A stretch of 64,000 nt of DNA. Source: an uncultured Lachnospiraceae bacterium (GTDB lineage: Bacteria > Bacillota > Clostridia > Lachnospirales > Lachnospiraceae). Shown here piece after piece: positions 7,551 through 16,410 of this stretch. The stretch lies in the NCBI GenBank assembly GCA_947174505.1, contig CAMWJF010000007.1:43313-107312 (forward strand), given 5' to 3'. Every line of letters starts with the position of its first letter. Within the stretch, counting starts at the first letter, position 1. The position numbers were made by a program, and so were the translations under genes. A model generated the notes under the pieces. That model was not told where the DNA came from, searched no databases, and saw only the letters and a program-made list of their open reading frames with translations.

Positions 7551-7625
7551 CGGGGTGTGGCTCAGCTTGGCTAGAGCGCCTGGTTTGGGACCAGGAGGTC
7601 GCAGGTTCGAATCCTGTCACCCCGA
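7551..7625 (+). tRNA. tRNA-Pro (anticodon UGG)
   Basis: Acceptor stem CGGGGTG/CACCCCG, anticodon arm CCTGG-TTTGGGA-CCAGG and T-loop GGTTCGAATCC. The 3' CCA is not encoded. Confidence 0.96.
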
Positions 7626-7647
7626 CGCAGTTTATCTATAATGACAT

Positions 7648-7718
7648 GCGGGTGTAGTTCAATGGTAGAACACCAGCCTTCCAAGCTGGATACGTGGGTT
7701 CGATTCCCATCACCCGCT
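7648..7718 (+). tRNA. tRNA-Gly (anticodon UCC)
   Basis: Acceptor GCGGGTG/CACCCGC, anticodon arm CCAGC-CTTCCAA-GCTGG and T-loop GGTTCGATTCC. No encoded CCA. Confidence 0.96.
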
Positions 7719-7754
7719 CTCCGTACGGTGTAAGCCTGTGCGGGTGTGCAGTAC

Positions 7755-7828
<74 letters not shown>

Positions 7829-7834
7829 TTGTAT

Positions 7835-7909
7835 GGTGGGTATGGCGCAGTCGGCTAGCGCGCCAGATTGTGGCTCTGGAGGCCGAGGGTTCGAGTCCCT
7901 CTATCCACC
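7835..7909 (+). tRNA. tRNA-His (anticodon GUG)
   Basis: Acceptor GTGGGTA/TATCCAC plus the extra 5' G (7835) opposite C (7909) that is typical of tRNA-His; anticodon arm CCAGA-TTGTGGC-TCTGG. Confidence 0.95.
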
Positions 7910-7950
7910 TTTAACATGAGCGTGCGGAGCACTGCCTGGTTTACCAATAA

Positions 7951-8022
7951 TGGGCTATCGCCAAGGGGTAAGGCACAGGACTTTGACTCCTGCATTCGCT
8001 GGTTCAAATCCAGCTAGCCCAG
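7951..8022 (+). tRNA. tRNA-Gln (anticodon UUG)
   Basis: Acceptor TGGGCTA/TAGCCCA, anticodon arm CAGGA-CTTTGAC-TCCTG and T-loop GGTTCAAATCC. No encoded CCA. Confidence 0.95.
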
Positions 8023-8026
8023 TTAT

Positions 8027-8099
8027 GGACCACTAGCTCAGTCGGTAGAGCACCTGACTTTTAATCAGGTTGTCGGGGGTTCGAATCCCCCGTGGTTCA
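8027..8099 (+). tRNA. tRNA-Lys (anticodon UUU)
   Basis: Acceptor GGACCAC/GTGGTTC, anticodon arm CCTGA-CTTTTAA-TCAGG and T-arm GGGGG-TTCGAAT-CCCCC. It lies only 4 nt behind tRNA-Gln and is the last gene of the cluster. Confidence 0.95.
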
Positions 8100-8123
8100 C
8101 TAAAGGAATCCACAGTGTAAACT

Positions 8124-8154
8124 GGGGGATTCGAACCCCGGAGCGATATTCTCC
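8124..8154 (-). other. Inverted tRNA T-arm-like remnant
   Basis: Read on the minus strand, this holds a short GGAG/CTCC hairpin followed by CGGGGTTCGAATCCCCC, which resembles the variable arm and T-arm of a class II tRNA. No acceptor or anticodon arm fits, so it is a fragment and not a gene. Confidence 0.4.
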
Positions 8155-8166
8155 GTGGCTTGTTCA

Positions 8167-8195
8167 AAACACCACTGCAAATGCGGTGTTTTTTT
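8167..8195 (+). terminator. Terminator of the tRNA cluster
   Basis: AACACC...GGTGTT stem around the small inner pair GC-AAAT-GC, followed by seven T residues. Confidence 0.75.
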
Positions 8196-8300
8196 GTTGC
8201 ACACGGTTTCATAAAGGATATCGCCGCCTGCGGCGGTATGTGGATGGTGCGGCGTGCAGGGAAAAGGCATCCCGACCCGGTTGCGAAGGAGGTAAAAGAT

Positions 8301-9659
8301 ATGGAACAGACGAAAGAGAATAAGATGGGCACTATGCCCGTAAACAGACTGCTGATTACGATGTCGCTGCCCATGATGATATCCATGCTGGTGCAGGCGC
8401 TTTACAATGTGGTGGACTCCATTTTTGTCTCCCGCATTAATGAGAATGCACTGACAGCAGTGTCACTTGCATTTCCGATCCAGACGCTGATGATTGCGGT
8501 TGCGGGCGGTACCTGTGTCGGCATCAATGCGGTGCTCTCCAGGGCGCTGGGGGAAAAGGAGCAGGAGCGGGCAGACAATGCGGCATCCAGCGGCGTTCTT
8601 CTGATGGGAATCAGCTATCTTCTTTTTTTGGCAGTGGGTCTTTTCGGTACGAGGACATTTTACTTAAGTCAGACTGATGATGTGCAGATTGTAGAGTATG
8701 GAGTGGCTTATCTGAGTGTGGTGTGCTGCTGCTCTTTCGGTCTTTTTTCCCAGTTTGTGTTCGAAAGGCTGCTGCAGTCCACGGGAAGAACCTTCTATAT
8801 TATGATTACGCAGGGAACGGGCGCTATTATCAATATCATTCTGGATCCCATTTTTATTTTCGGCCTGTGCGGCATGCCGAAAATGGGGGTTATGGGTGCG
8901 GCTGTGGCGACCGTGACAGGACAGATCGTGGCGGGAACCATAGCATTTGTCATTAACAGCAGAAAAAATGAAGACATCCATATTTCCGCAAAGAAACTCC
9001 GGCTGGAGAGGGAGGTTGTAGGACAGATATATAAGATTGGTGTGCCTTCCATGATCATGCAGGCTATCGGTTCCGTGATGACGTATGGCATGAATCTGAT
9101 CCTGATTTCCTTTACGCCTACCGCCACGGCCGTATTCGGTGTGTATTTTAAGCTGCAGAGCTTTATCTTTATGCCAGTGTTTGGCATGAATAACGGACTG
9201 GTACCGATCCTGGCATACAATTACGGTGCAGGCAGAAGAGACCGCTTTATTCAGGCGTTGAAGTGCGGCATTTTTTATGCGGTGGGAATCATGGCTGTCG
9301 GGGTAGTGGTTTTCCAGAGCATTCCGCAGATTCTTCTGGGATTTTTCGAGGCGTCGCCGGAAATGCTTGCGATAGGCGTGCCTGCGCTTCGGATCATCAG
9401 TATCTGTTTTGTGATGGCCGGTTTCAGCATCATCTGCGGCACGGCGTTCCAGGCGCTTGGCAATGCGGTGTACAGCATGATCGTTTCCATTGCAAGACAG
9501 CTCATTGTGCTGCTTCCGGCAGCGTATCTCCTGTCCCTTGCAGGGAATGTGGATTTTGTGTGGTGGTCCTTCCCGATTGCAGAGCTGGTTTCCCTGGTCG
9601 TGACGGTGTTCTTTTTGATAAGAATTAACCGTGAGGTAATCCGGCATATCGGGGAATAG
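8301..9659 (+). CDS. MATE-family efflux transporter 1
   Basis: 452 residues from the ATG at 8301, which follows a perfect AAGGAGGT; the frame extends upstream but has no other ribosome site. About twelve hydrophobic segments are visible. Typical MATE features are the N-terminal VNRLLITMSLPMMISMLVQ, NVVDSIFVS in segment 2, and the second-half mirror GVPSMIMQAIGS with NNGLVPILAYNYGA. MATE proteins use Na+ or H+ gradients to export cationic drugs and metabolites; the substrate here is unknown. The gene stands alone between the tRNA cluster and tRNA-Leu. A second, divergent MATE gene lies at 14745-16130. Confidence 0.95.
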   Translation: MEQTKENKMGTMPVNRLLITMSLPMMISMLVQALYNVVDSIFVSRINENALTAVSLAFPIQTLMIAVAGGTCVGINAVLSRALGEKEQERADNAASSGVLLMGISYLLFLAVGLFGTRTFYLSQTDDVQIVEYGVAYLSVVCCCSFGLFSQFVFERLLQSTGRTFYIMITQGTGAIINIILDPIFIFGLCGMPKMGVMGAAVATVTGQIVAGTIAFVINSRKNEDIHISAKKLRLEREVVGQIYKIGVPSMIMQAIGSVMTYGMNLILISFTPTATAVFGVYFKLQSFIFMPVFGMNNGLVPILAYNYGAGRRDRFIQALKCGIFYAVGIMAVGVVVFQSIPQILLGFFEASPEMLAIGVPALRIISICFVMAGFSIICGTAFQALGNAVYSMIVSIARQLIVLLPAAYLLSLAGNVDFVWWSFPIAELVSLVVTVFFLIRINREVIRHIGE

Positions 9660-9724
9660 ACAGATGCGCGTGTCGAAGCGGATGTCTCCCCGGCGGCATC
9701 TTTCCGGTGGAGATTTCCGAATCG

Positions 9725-9753
9725 TTGACAGGGCGCAGGGAAAATGATATGAT
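9725..9753 (+). promoter_or_regulatory. Promoter of tRNA-Leu
   Basis: -35 TTGACA (9725-9730), 17-nt spacer, -10 TATGAT (9748-9753). Confidence 0.85.
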
Positions 9754-9810
9754 ACATAGGCAGGCGGGCAGAAGTGACATGGATGTCATAAAAATTCTGC
9801 AGTCTGACAG

Positions 9811-9890
<80 letters not shown>

Positions 9891-9892
9891 TA

Positions 9893-9941
9893 AACAGGGG
9901 CTTTCGAGACATTTTTGGTGTCTTGGAAGCCCTTGTTTTTT
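9893..9941 (+). terminator. Terminator of tRNA-Leu
   Basis: A long hairpin, AACAGGGGCTTTC (9893-9905) against GGAAGCCCTTGTT, with an extended inner stem and a T-run. The following 200 bp up to the promoter at 10147 show no gene or other element that I can support. Confidence 0.85.
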
Positions 9942-10146
9942 GCGTTTGACAGCAGCTGTTGGAAAAGCGCAGGCAGGGATGACTTTATTATGCTGGCCGG
10001 ACCGGTTTTTGTGGGTTTGTGTGGCGCTTTTTGCTGCCACCGCATCAATGTGGTCTTTTTTTAATCTTTTTTAATCTCTCTTTTTTGCAGAATATACCCC
10101 ATTATTGTTGAAAATACACAAATAGGGAGAGGTAAAGCGAAAATAT

Positions 10147-10175
10147 TTGACTATATTCAACAAAAAGCATATAAT
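10147..10175 (+). promoter_or_regulatory. Promoter of the sugar-binding lipoprotein gene
   Basis: -35 TTGACT (10147-10152), 17-nt spacer, -10 TATAAT (10170-10175), just upstream of the ribosome site GGAGGAG. Confidence 0.85.
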
Positions 10176-10212
10176 TTCTGGGAAGGAAAATTATAGTAAG
10201 GGAGGAGAAGCA

Positions 10213-11265
10213 ATGTATAAATTACAAAAAGTGATCGGTCTGTCGCTCATGACAGGACTTTTGCTGTCAGGCTGCGGACAGGCAGGCGATCCTGAGATTA
10301 TTATGCCGGATACGCCGATGCAGCCTTCGGCGGCTGTAAGCGGCGGGGCAGCAGCGGAGCCTGTGGCGGCAGCAGAGGAAACGGCGGCGGAGGAGACACA
10401 GGAGGCGCAGCCCTCGGCGGGTACGGGTGAGGCGCATACGGTGTATCTGATTACCATGGATCTGGCGGACAGCTACTGGCAGTCGATTGATAAGGGCTGT
10501 AAGCAGGCGGCGGAGGAGCTGGGAAATATTACATATAAGTGGATCGGGCCGGACACCCACGATGACGCGCTGCAGAGCGCCTGTGTGGACCAGGCGGTAT
10601 CGGAAGGGGCTGAAGCGATTCTGATTGCGGCAAACAGCGCCGAGGGCGTAAATGGCAGTTTACAGAAAGCGGCGGATGCGGGATGTAAGATTATTTACGT
10701 GGACAGTGCGGCAAGCTTTGACTGTGTGACGGCGCTGGCGACCGACAATGAGGCGGCGGGAAAGACGGCTGCGGACAGCATGAAGAAAGCGCTGGCGGAA
10801 AGAGGGATTACGTCCGGTACGATCGGTGTTATGGGTGTGACGCAGGACACGGCTTCCTGTGTGGCGAGGGAAACAGGTTTCCGCGCGGCCTTTGAGGGCA
10901 CCGACTTTGTGCTGGCTGATACGGTATATATGATGGATGATGCGGCCAATATCAAGAATGCCGTGACGGCAGGTCAGGGACAGGGATATGTGGCGTATTT
11001 CGGAACCAATGAGGGTACCTCCGTGGCGGCCGGGGAGGCGGTCAGAGAGTCCGGGCAGGACGATCTGGTTGTGGGATTTGACACGTCAGACGCCATGCTG
11101 GCGCTGATTGCAGACGGTACTGCCTATGCGACCATGCAGCAGAACCCGGAGCGCATGGGACATGACGGCATGGTCATTGCCGTGCAGGCGCTGGAGGGAA
11201 CTTATACAGACACTAACACAAAAACGGATACGGGAGTGACGGTCATCACTGCGGATTCCATGTAG
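10213..11265 (+). CDS. Sugar-binding lipoprotein (Peripla_BP_4/RbsB-like)
   Basis: 350 residues from the ATG at 10213. The signal peptide ends in the lipobox LLSGC (Cys21), so the protein is anchored to the outer face of the membrane. A linker rich in Ala, Glu and Pro (about 25-75) precedes a two-lobed ribose-binding-type domain (VYLITMDLADSYWQSI, GAEAILIAANSAEG, VTALATDNEAAGK, YFGTNEGTSV, LVVGFDTSD). No permease or ATPase gene is adjacent; the next gene is a chemoreceptor on the same strand. The likely job is to present a sugar or similar ligand to that receptor, or to a transporter encoded elsewhere. The frame extends to an upstream ATG that lies inside the promoter and is not used. Confidence 0.9.
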   Translation: MYKLQKVIGLSLMTGLLLSGCGQAGDPEIIMPDTPMQPSAAVSGGAAAEPVAAAEETAAEETQEAQPSAGTGEAHTVYLITMDLADSYWQSIDKGCKQAAEELGNITYKWIGPDTHDDALQSACVDQAVSEGAEAILIAANSAEGVNGSLQKAADAGCKIIYVDSAASFDCVTALATDNEAAGKTAADSMKKALAERGITSGTIGVMGVTQDTASCVARETGFRAAFEGTDFVLADTVYMMDDAANIKNAVTAGQGQGYVAYFGTNEGTSVAAGEAVRESGQDDLVVGFDTSDAMLALIADGTAYATMQQNPERMGHDGMVIAVQALEGTYTDTNTKTDTGVTVITADSM

Positions 11266-11273
11266 GAGATGTG

Positions 11274-11371
11274 GTGTGAAAAATAATGCCGATGCATTTA
11301 TTTTTCACACGCAAATTTGTGCAGGAGCATCACAAATTTGTTTTATGGCAGACGCAAATTTGAGATTTGCG
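11274..11371. repeat. Triple hairpin between lipoprotein and chemoreceptor genes
   Basis: Stem 1 pairs GTGTGAAAAATAA (11274-11286) with TTATTTTTCACAC (11298-11310). Stem 2 pairs CAAATTTGTG (11312-11321) with CACAAATTTG (11331-11340), followed by TTTT. Stem 3 is CGCAAAT (11353-11359) with ATTTGCG (11365-11371). It may attenuate or protect the transcript between the two genes. Confidence 0.65.
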
Positions 11372-11409
11372 CCGCCTCGTCGCGTGAACGCTCCGGAATG
11401 GAGAACGAT

Positions 11410-13110
11410 ATGAAATTTAAACAGAAAATGTTTACCTTATACTGTGTTCCGATGTTGGTGTACGGCATCCTGCTTTTGGTGATCGGGCTGATCCAGTTTG
11501 AAAACGGCATGTATAAGGAGACAAGGAACAGCTTAAAATCAAATGCGCTGGCGGCGATGAGTCTGTACAACAGCCAGGGCTACGGGGATTATGCCCTGAA
11601 GTCGGACGGCAATGTCTGGAGAGGCATGAATTTTAACATTTCGCAGGAGACGGGCATTGTGGACGAGCTGAAAGCGCAGACAGGCGTGGATATCACGTTT
11701 TTCTTTGGTGACACGGCTGTCATGACCTCTGTTATGAATGAGGGCGGAAACAGATGGTATGGTATGCGGGCGGGCGCAAATATTACCAATTATACGCTGC
11801 ATCAGGGGGCGCAGCTCTGGTACCGCAATATTGAAATAGACGGGAAAATGTGTCACGCTTATCTGATTCCCATTGTGCAGCCGGGCGACGGTACCGTGAC
11901 GGGCGCAATGATGGCCTCTCTTCCGACAGAGGAATTTGACGGTATTATCAGGCGGTATGTGCTGATCAGCGTTGTGATTGCGTTTGTGGTGCTTCTGGCT
12001 GTAGGCGGCTTTATTTACTGGTATATCGGCGGGCTGACTAGGGTGCTCCACAATGTGAGAGAGGTGCTTTCCAAGGTGTCCAACGGGCAGTTTGAGGATG
12101 CGCGTCTGGAGGAAATCAGGCGGCGGGATGAGTTTGGGGACTTGGCGTCCTGTACGGAGAGACTGCGGCTGAAGATTTATGATATTCTGGATGACATCCG
12201 TCACGGGACGGTGAAGCTGACGGGGGCTGTCGAGAGGCTGAACAGGACGTCCGAAAGTACCACGCAGGCTGCGGTGAGCATGAGCGGCAGCGTGGCACAG
12301 ATCGAGGATACAGCCAACCGGCAGCAGAGCGGGACCACGCAGGCCGCGCAGGATGTGGAGGCCACGAAACAGGCGATAGAGGAAATGCTGGTGCAGATTG
12401 AGGGCATCAATCAGATTTCCAGAGACATGGAAGACATGTCGAAGGAGAGCGCGGACATATTGCGGGAGCTGGAGGAGAGCAGCAAAAAGGCGCAGGATAC
12501 GGTGCGTGGAATCAGGAATCAGACGGACACCACGAATGAATCGGTCAAACAGATTAAGAGTGTGACAGAGTATATCACCAACATAGCGGAGGAGACCAAT
12601 CTTCTGGCGCTTAACGCCAGCATTGAGGCGGCCAGGGCCGGAGACGCGGGCAGGGGATTTGCGGTGGTGGCACAGCAGATTCAGAAGCTTGCGGAGGAAT
12701 CCAACCATTCGGCGGCACAGATCGGAGATAATATTAAGGATCTGGTGGAGAAGACGGAAGAAAATCTGGCGGCCATGAATCTGATCGGTGAGGTACTGAA
12801 ATCACAGGAAGACAAGGTGACCAGGACGAAGGATATCTTCGGGGAACTGGATCGCAGCATCGGTCTGGTGACGGATAAAGAGAACAACATGCAGCAGAAT
12901 ATCCGTTCCATGAATCAGGCAAAAGATAATATGTCAAACGTGATTGAAGAGCTGGCGCAGGCATCCATGGACAACGTCAGTACCGCGCAGGTGACGGCGG
13001 AGGCCGCGGGGCAGATGCAGGAGGAGATAAAAGGCATCACCGAGCTGAGTGCGGATCTGACAGGACTTGCGGAGAACCTGAATCAGAATCTGCAGTCATT
13101 CCTATCTTAA
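11410..13110 (+). CDS. Methyl-accepting chemotaxis protein
   Basis: 566 residues from the ATG at 11410 (ribosome site TGGAGA). A membrane segment near residues 10-30 and a second near 180-205 flank an extracellular domain of about 150 residues that looks like a single Cache-type sensor. A HAMP linker and a long coiled-coil signalling domain follow, with the conserved hairpin tip [20 protein letters not shown] and [18 protein letters not shown]. It should form arrays with CheA/CheW and steer the flagella. The neighbouring sugar-binding lipoprotein is a plausible ligand carrier. The gene ends at a two-way terminator facing the lipase gene. Confidence 0.95.
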   Translation: MKFKQKMFTLYCVPMLVYGILLLVIGLIQFENGMYKETRNSLKSNALAAMSLYNSQGYGDYALKSDGNVWRGMNFNISQETGIVDELKAQTGVDITFFFGDTAVMTSVMNEGGNRWYGMRAGANITNYTLHQGAQLWYRNIEIDGKMCHAYLIPIVQPGDGTVTGAMMASLPTEEFDGIIRRYVLISVVIAFVVLLAVGGFIYWYIGGLTRVLHNVREVLSKVSNGQFEDARLEEIRRRDEFGDLASCTERLRLKIYDILDDIRHGTVKLTGAVERLNRTSESTTQAAVSMSGSVAQIEDTANRQQSGTTQAAQDVEATKQAIEEMLVQIEGINQISRDMEDMSKESADILRELEESSKKAQDTVRGIRNQTDTTNESVKQIKSVTEYITNIAEETNLLALNASIEAARAGDAGRGFAVVAQQIQKLAEESNHSAAQIGDNIKDLVEKTEENLAAMNLIGEVLKSQEDKVTRTKDIFGELDRSIGLVTDKENNMQQNIRSMNQAKDNMSNVIEELAQASMDNVSTAQVTAEAAGQMQEEIKGITELSADLTGLAENLNQNLQSFLS

Positions 13111-13137
13111 TTGATGCGGTCGGTAAGGCAGTCAGAG

Positions 13138-13170
13138 AACAGGGGCTTATATCAAAAGCCCCTGTTTTTT
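13138..13170. terminator. Bidirectional terminator, chemoreceptor/lipase
   Basis: AACAGGGGCTT (13138-13148) with AAGCCCCTGTT (13156-13166), then TTTT. The stop codon of the minus-strand lipase gene lies inside the hairpin, at 13152-13154. Confidence 0.9.
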
Positions 13171-14555
13171 AAATTGGCAACGAGGTTTACATAAAATTCG
13201 CGTATATCAAATCCGGGAATATTTTCCCGGTTTAAGTCGATCATATCACCATGGGAAATGCCCCGTCCCCCGGGAACGGTAAGCTGGATAAAGGATTCTC
13301 CCCAGCGGGCGCTTTCCAGGGATACCAGCCCGTCGTTTGCACCGTCAAAATGTCTGACTAGGGGGTAGGCCATATTGAGCGGGAATCTGCCGCCGGAAGC
13401 GCGGTTCATCTGACTGCCCACACTCTGATAACAGACGTCGGGATGGTCTGGCAGCTTTTCATTCCTGAGTGCACAGGCGGAAGCCGTGAGGTCCCGTACG
13501 GCGGAGAGGAAGTCGGGACTGGCGTCGCCAAATTTCTTCAGGGCGGTATTGTATTTGCGGGCTACGCTTTTCTGAATCCTTTCCGGTATTTTTTCCAACA
13601 GATAATCGGCAAAGATGCAGCCCCGGTGGGGTGTGTTGATGGTAGTCAGGCTGGCCACATAAGGGGAGACGCCGCAGGCGCTGATGGCATGGCGGCTGTC
13701 CAGACCGCCCTTGGAGTGGGCGATGATATTTACCTTTCCGCAGCCCGTTTCCTGTACGATGGAGCGGATGCGCTCCGCCAGCTCCTGCCCGCAGGAGGCC
13801 ACGGAGGCGGCTGACTGCTGGCTGCCATAGTAGATGACGGCGCCGTTCTGTTTCAGTGCATAGGGAGCCCTGCCCCAGTAATTAAAAAATCGGAAGTCCC
13901 GGAAAAATACGCCGTGCACCAGAAGGAGGGGATATCTGGTGTGGCAGAGCTGGCTTTGGGCGCGCACCTGATCCAGCAGATACTTTTCGTTTTCAAAGGC
14001 GGCCTCGCGTGAGGTGATGGCAATGATCCGGCACAGCGCCCAGATATGAACGAAGGGAATAAAGCCGCAGGCAATGCCGATGATGCGCCACTTGATTCCC
14101 AACTGGACGGAGGTCGTATACACGCGGATAATGCCGTTCCAGAAGAGAACGGATTCCAGCAGGATCAGGAGAAGCAGGCCGGCCAGATATCCTGCGCCCT
14201 GTGCAAAACTGCCGGGCATATCCGAATTTCCCCAAAGGCGGTACAGAAGGTGCAGGATCACAAATGCGGATGCGGCAATGGCAGTGACAAGAAAGAGCTG
14301 CAGCAGGGTAACGCCGTCCGTGAGTATTTTGTTGCGGCGGGTGGAGGTTTTCCTGACAGTCAGCCCGGGAAAAAGATTGATGTAGAGAAAGAGACATCCC
14401 CAAAGCATATATGCCAAAATGATGGCGGGGGTGCGGGACGGGGTGAAAAAGGCGCTCCGCAGGCGGGAATCCGTGAGATGGGGGATCAGTATGTAGAGCG
14501 CGCAGAATCCGGATGTCAGGAGCAGTGCCGATAGTATTTTACCTGTGTTTTTCAT
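13152..14555 (-). CDS. Membrane-anchored alpha/beta-hydrolase (lipase-like)
   Basis: 467 residues from the ATG at 14555 (minus strand), chosen because GGAG precedes it; longer frames lack a ribosome site. The N-terminal ~190 residues form about five membrane segments. The rest is a lipase-like alpha/beta hydrolase: YPLLLVHGVFFRD (oxyanion strand), a nucleophile elbow AHSKGGLDSR in place of the usual G-H-S-x-G, TTINTPHRG, and a C-terminal acid/His pair in FDGANDGLVS and SHGDM. This resembles secreted triacylglycerol lipases fused to a membrane anchor, with the hydrolase probably outside the cell. The substrate is unknown; esters of lipids or acylated polysaccharides are possible. It stands alone between two terminators or promoters. 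Confidence 0.82.
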   Translation of the reverse strand: MKNTGKILSALLLTSGFCALYILIPHLTDSRLRSAFFTPSRTPAIILAYMLWGCLFLYINLFPGLTVRKTSTRRNKILTDGVTLLQLFLVTAIAASAFVILHLLYRLWGNSDMPGSFAQGAGYLAGLLLLILLESVLFWNGIIRVYTTSVQLGIKWRIIGIACGFIPFVHIWALCRIIAITSREAAFENEKYLLDQVRAQSQLCHTRYPLLLVHGVFFRDFRFFNYWGRAPYALKQNGAVIYYGSQQSAASVASCGQELAERIRSIVQETGCGKVNIIAHSKGGLDSRHAISACGVSPYVASLTTINTPHRGCIFADYLLEKIPERIQKSVARKYNTALKKFGDASPDFLSAVRDLTASACALRNEKLPDHPDVCYQSVGSQMNRASGGRFPLNMAYPLVRHFDGANDGLVSLESARWGESFIQLTVPGGRGISHGDMIDLNRENIPGFDIREFYVNLVANLKNRGF

Positions 14556-14680
14556 GGGAATCTCCATTTTGCAAAGTCTGTTGGAAAAGCTGTATTTGAA
14601 CCTATGGTAGCATAATAGGGACAGGATGAAAACAGGAAAATGCCATTGCCGGGCAAGTTTTCCGGGCAGCGATAATACGA

Positions 14681-14709
14681 TTGCAATTCCCGGCCGGTTC
14701 GGGTAAGAT
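14681..14709 (+). promoter_or_regulatory. Promoter of MATE transporter 2
   Basis: -35 TTGCAA (14681-14686), 17-nt spacer, -10 TAAGAT (14704-14709). The expected +1 is near 14716, on the first in-frame ATG (14715). Confidence 0.6.
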
Positions 14710-14744
14710 AACATATGGACAAACCGAAAGAAAAGGAAAGACTT

Positions 14745-16130
14745 ATGGCCGGGAAGCAATCATCAATGACCCGCGAGGAGCGTATGGCGACAGAGCCAAT
14801 CGGTAAGCTGATGGCAGGCATGACGCTGCCCTCCATCCTCGCGCAGATCATCAATATTTTATACAGTATTATCGACAGAATTTATATCGGGCATATGGAA
14901 GGGGTGGGGGCAAACGCCCTGACAGGGGTTGGCGTCACTTTCTGTATCACGGTGTTTATCTCCGCGTTTTCAGGCTTTGTCAACAGCGGTGCCGCGCCTC
15001 TTGCCGCCATCTGGCTGGGAAAACAGGACAGGGATCACGCGGAGAAAATACTTGGCAACAGCGTAAGCTTTCTGGTGATCTGCACGGTGGTGCTGATGGC
15101 CATATTTTATGCTTTTCAGAGGCCGCTGCTCTACCAGTTCGGCGCAAGCGACGCCACCATAGAGTATGCGGTGGACTATCTGACGATTTATCTGGCGGGT
15201 ACCTTGTTTGTGGAACTGGCGCTTGGGTTAAACGCCTTTATCATCTGCCAGAGCAGGCCGGGAACGGCGATGCTGTCGGTGCTGATCGGTGCGGTGACTA
15301 ATATCATTCTCGATCCGATTTTTATCTTTGGCTTTCATATGGGAGTAAAGGGAGCGGCGGTGGCGACCGTCATCTCGCAGGCTCTCAGCGCAGCCTGGGT
15401 CACGGGCTTTTTGCTGAGCAGGCATTCTTCCCTGAAAATAAGGAGAAAATTTCTTAGGCTTGAGAGGGGGATTCTGGCCAGTATTTTCTCACTTGGGATA
15501 TCGCCCTTTATTATGCGGTCCACGGAGAGCTTTATCAGCATTGTATTAAACCACGGACTGCAGGCCTACGGCGGGGATCTCCATGTGGGAGCGCTCACCA
15601 TTATGCAGAGTGTGATGCAGCTTTTTTCCGCTCCTATAAGCGGCTTTACGCAGGGTATGGCGCCCATTGTCAGCTATAATTACGGCGCGGGGAATTTCGG
15701 CCGGGTGAAACAGCTCTACCGCTGGATGATCGGCCTGTGTTTCGGCTTTATGCTGGTTTCCACGGCGACCACGATGCTGTTCCCGGAATTTTATGCCGGG
15801 TTTTTCACCAATGAGACGGCGCTTGTGGAGCTGGTCGGGAAGGTGATGCCGGTCTTTATGGCGGGAATGCTGGTGTTTGGCCTGCAGAACGGGATCCAGC
15901 CCACTTTTCTTGCGCTCGGGCAGGCGAAGGTGTCGCTTTTTATTGCCGTGCTGCGCAAGATTATTTTACTGATTCCTTTGGCGGTTATCCTGCCGCGCTT
16001 TTTCGGGGTGATGGGCGTTTACTATGCGGAACCGGTCTCCGATGTCATTTCGGCGACAACGGCCAGCGTGTTGTTTCTGCTTCATATCAGGAAGATTCTT
16101 TCGGCGGAGTCGCTTGCTAAGATACGGTAA
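14745..16130 (+). CDS. MATE-family efflux transporter 2
   Basis: 461 residues from the ATG at 14745, preceded by AAAGGAAAG. An in-frame ATG at 14715 lies on the predicted transcription start and would require leaderless initiation, adding ten charged residues. Twelve hydrophobic segments are visible, with MATE hallmarks such as GKLMAGMTLPSILAQ, IDRIYIGHM, NIILDPIFIFGF and GFTQGMAPIVSYNYGAG. It exports cationic compounds by ion antiport; the substrate is unknown. It is diverged from MATE 1 and is not a recent duplicate. It is divergent from the lipase gene and upstream of the riboswitch region. Confidence 0.95.
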   Translation: MAGKQSSMTREERMATEPIGKLMAGMTLPSILAQIINILYSIIDRIYIGHMEGVGANALTGVGVTFCITVFISAFSGFVNSGAAPLAAIWLGKQDRDHAEKILGNSVSFLVICTVVLMAIFYAFQRPLLYQFGASDATIEYAVDYLTIYLAGTLFVELALGLNAFIICQSRPGTAMLSVLIGAVTNIILDPIFIFGFHMGVKGAAVATVISQALSAAWVTGFLLSRHSSLKIRRKFLRLERGILASIFSLGISPFIMRSTESFISIVLNHGLQAYGGDLHVGALTIMQSVMQLFSAPISGFTQGMAPIVSYNYGAGNFGRVKQLYRWMIGLCFGFMLVSTATTMLFPEFYAGFFTNETALVELVGKVMPVFMAGMLVFGLQNGIQPTFLALGQAKVSLFIAVLRKIILLIPLAVILPRFFGVMGVYYAEPVSDVISATTASVLFLLHIRKILSAESLAKIR

Positions 16131-16191
16131 AAAAATCGTCGCCCGGCAGCCCGCAGGGGTTTTTCATTATGGCAATGTTGGCATAGAAACC

Positions 16192-16220
16192 TTGACAGGC
16201 GGGCATACTTATGGTACATT
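16192..16220 (+). promoter_or_regulatory. Promoter of the riboswitch-antiporter unit
   Basis: -35 TTGACA (16192-16197), 17-nt spacer, -10 TACATT (16215-16220); start near 16227, leaving a leader of about 185 nt. Confidence 0.8.
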
Positions 16221-16227
16221 ATCACAC

Positions 16228-16345
16228 AAGTTAAGAGGGAGTAGTTATCCTGTGCAGGCAACATACCCTGACACACGTGTCATGTTTGCACGCTTTCCGT
16301 TTCATACCGGGTATTCGTGAAATGAGAGAAAGAACGAGACTTTTA
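16228..16345 (+). ncRNA. Probable yybP-ykoY (manganese) riboswitch
   Basis: The leader begins with GAGGGAGTAGTTA, matching the conserved GGGGAGUAG start of yybP-ykoY aptamers, and closes with GAAATGAGAGAAAG...GAGAC, similar to the conserved 3' part. Both halves can come together in a multi-branch junction, and a terminator directly follows (16333-16372). The regulated gene is a cation antiporter, as is common for this class, which binds Mn2+ and turns on export. The assignment rests on motif recall; no covariance search was possible. Confidence 0.68.
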
Positions 16346-16374
16346 GCATTCTAACATGTTGAAAGCCTCGTTTT
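16333..16374 (+). terminator. Riboswitch-controlled terminator
   Basis: AACGAGACTTT (16333-16343) pairs with AAAGCCTCGTT (16362-16372), one mismatch, followed by TTTT. The 5' arm overlaps the 3' conserved part of the aptamer, as expected for ligand-dependent antitermination. Confidence 0.75.
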
Positions 16375-16410
16375 CCTATTTACGGGGCTTACGAGAAGGA
16401 GGAGAGAGCT

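Noticed and set aside
8033..8386. Minus-strand frame covering tRNA-Lys, the terminator and the start of MATE 1
   Set aside because: It runs antisense through a tRNA and an intrinsic terminator, has no ribosome site and no recognisable family.
11317..11409. N-terminal extension of the chemoreceptor
   Set aside because: It reads through the hairpin repeats and gives Arg/Ser-rich residues before a normal signal-anchor start at 11410.
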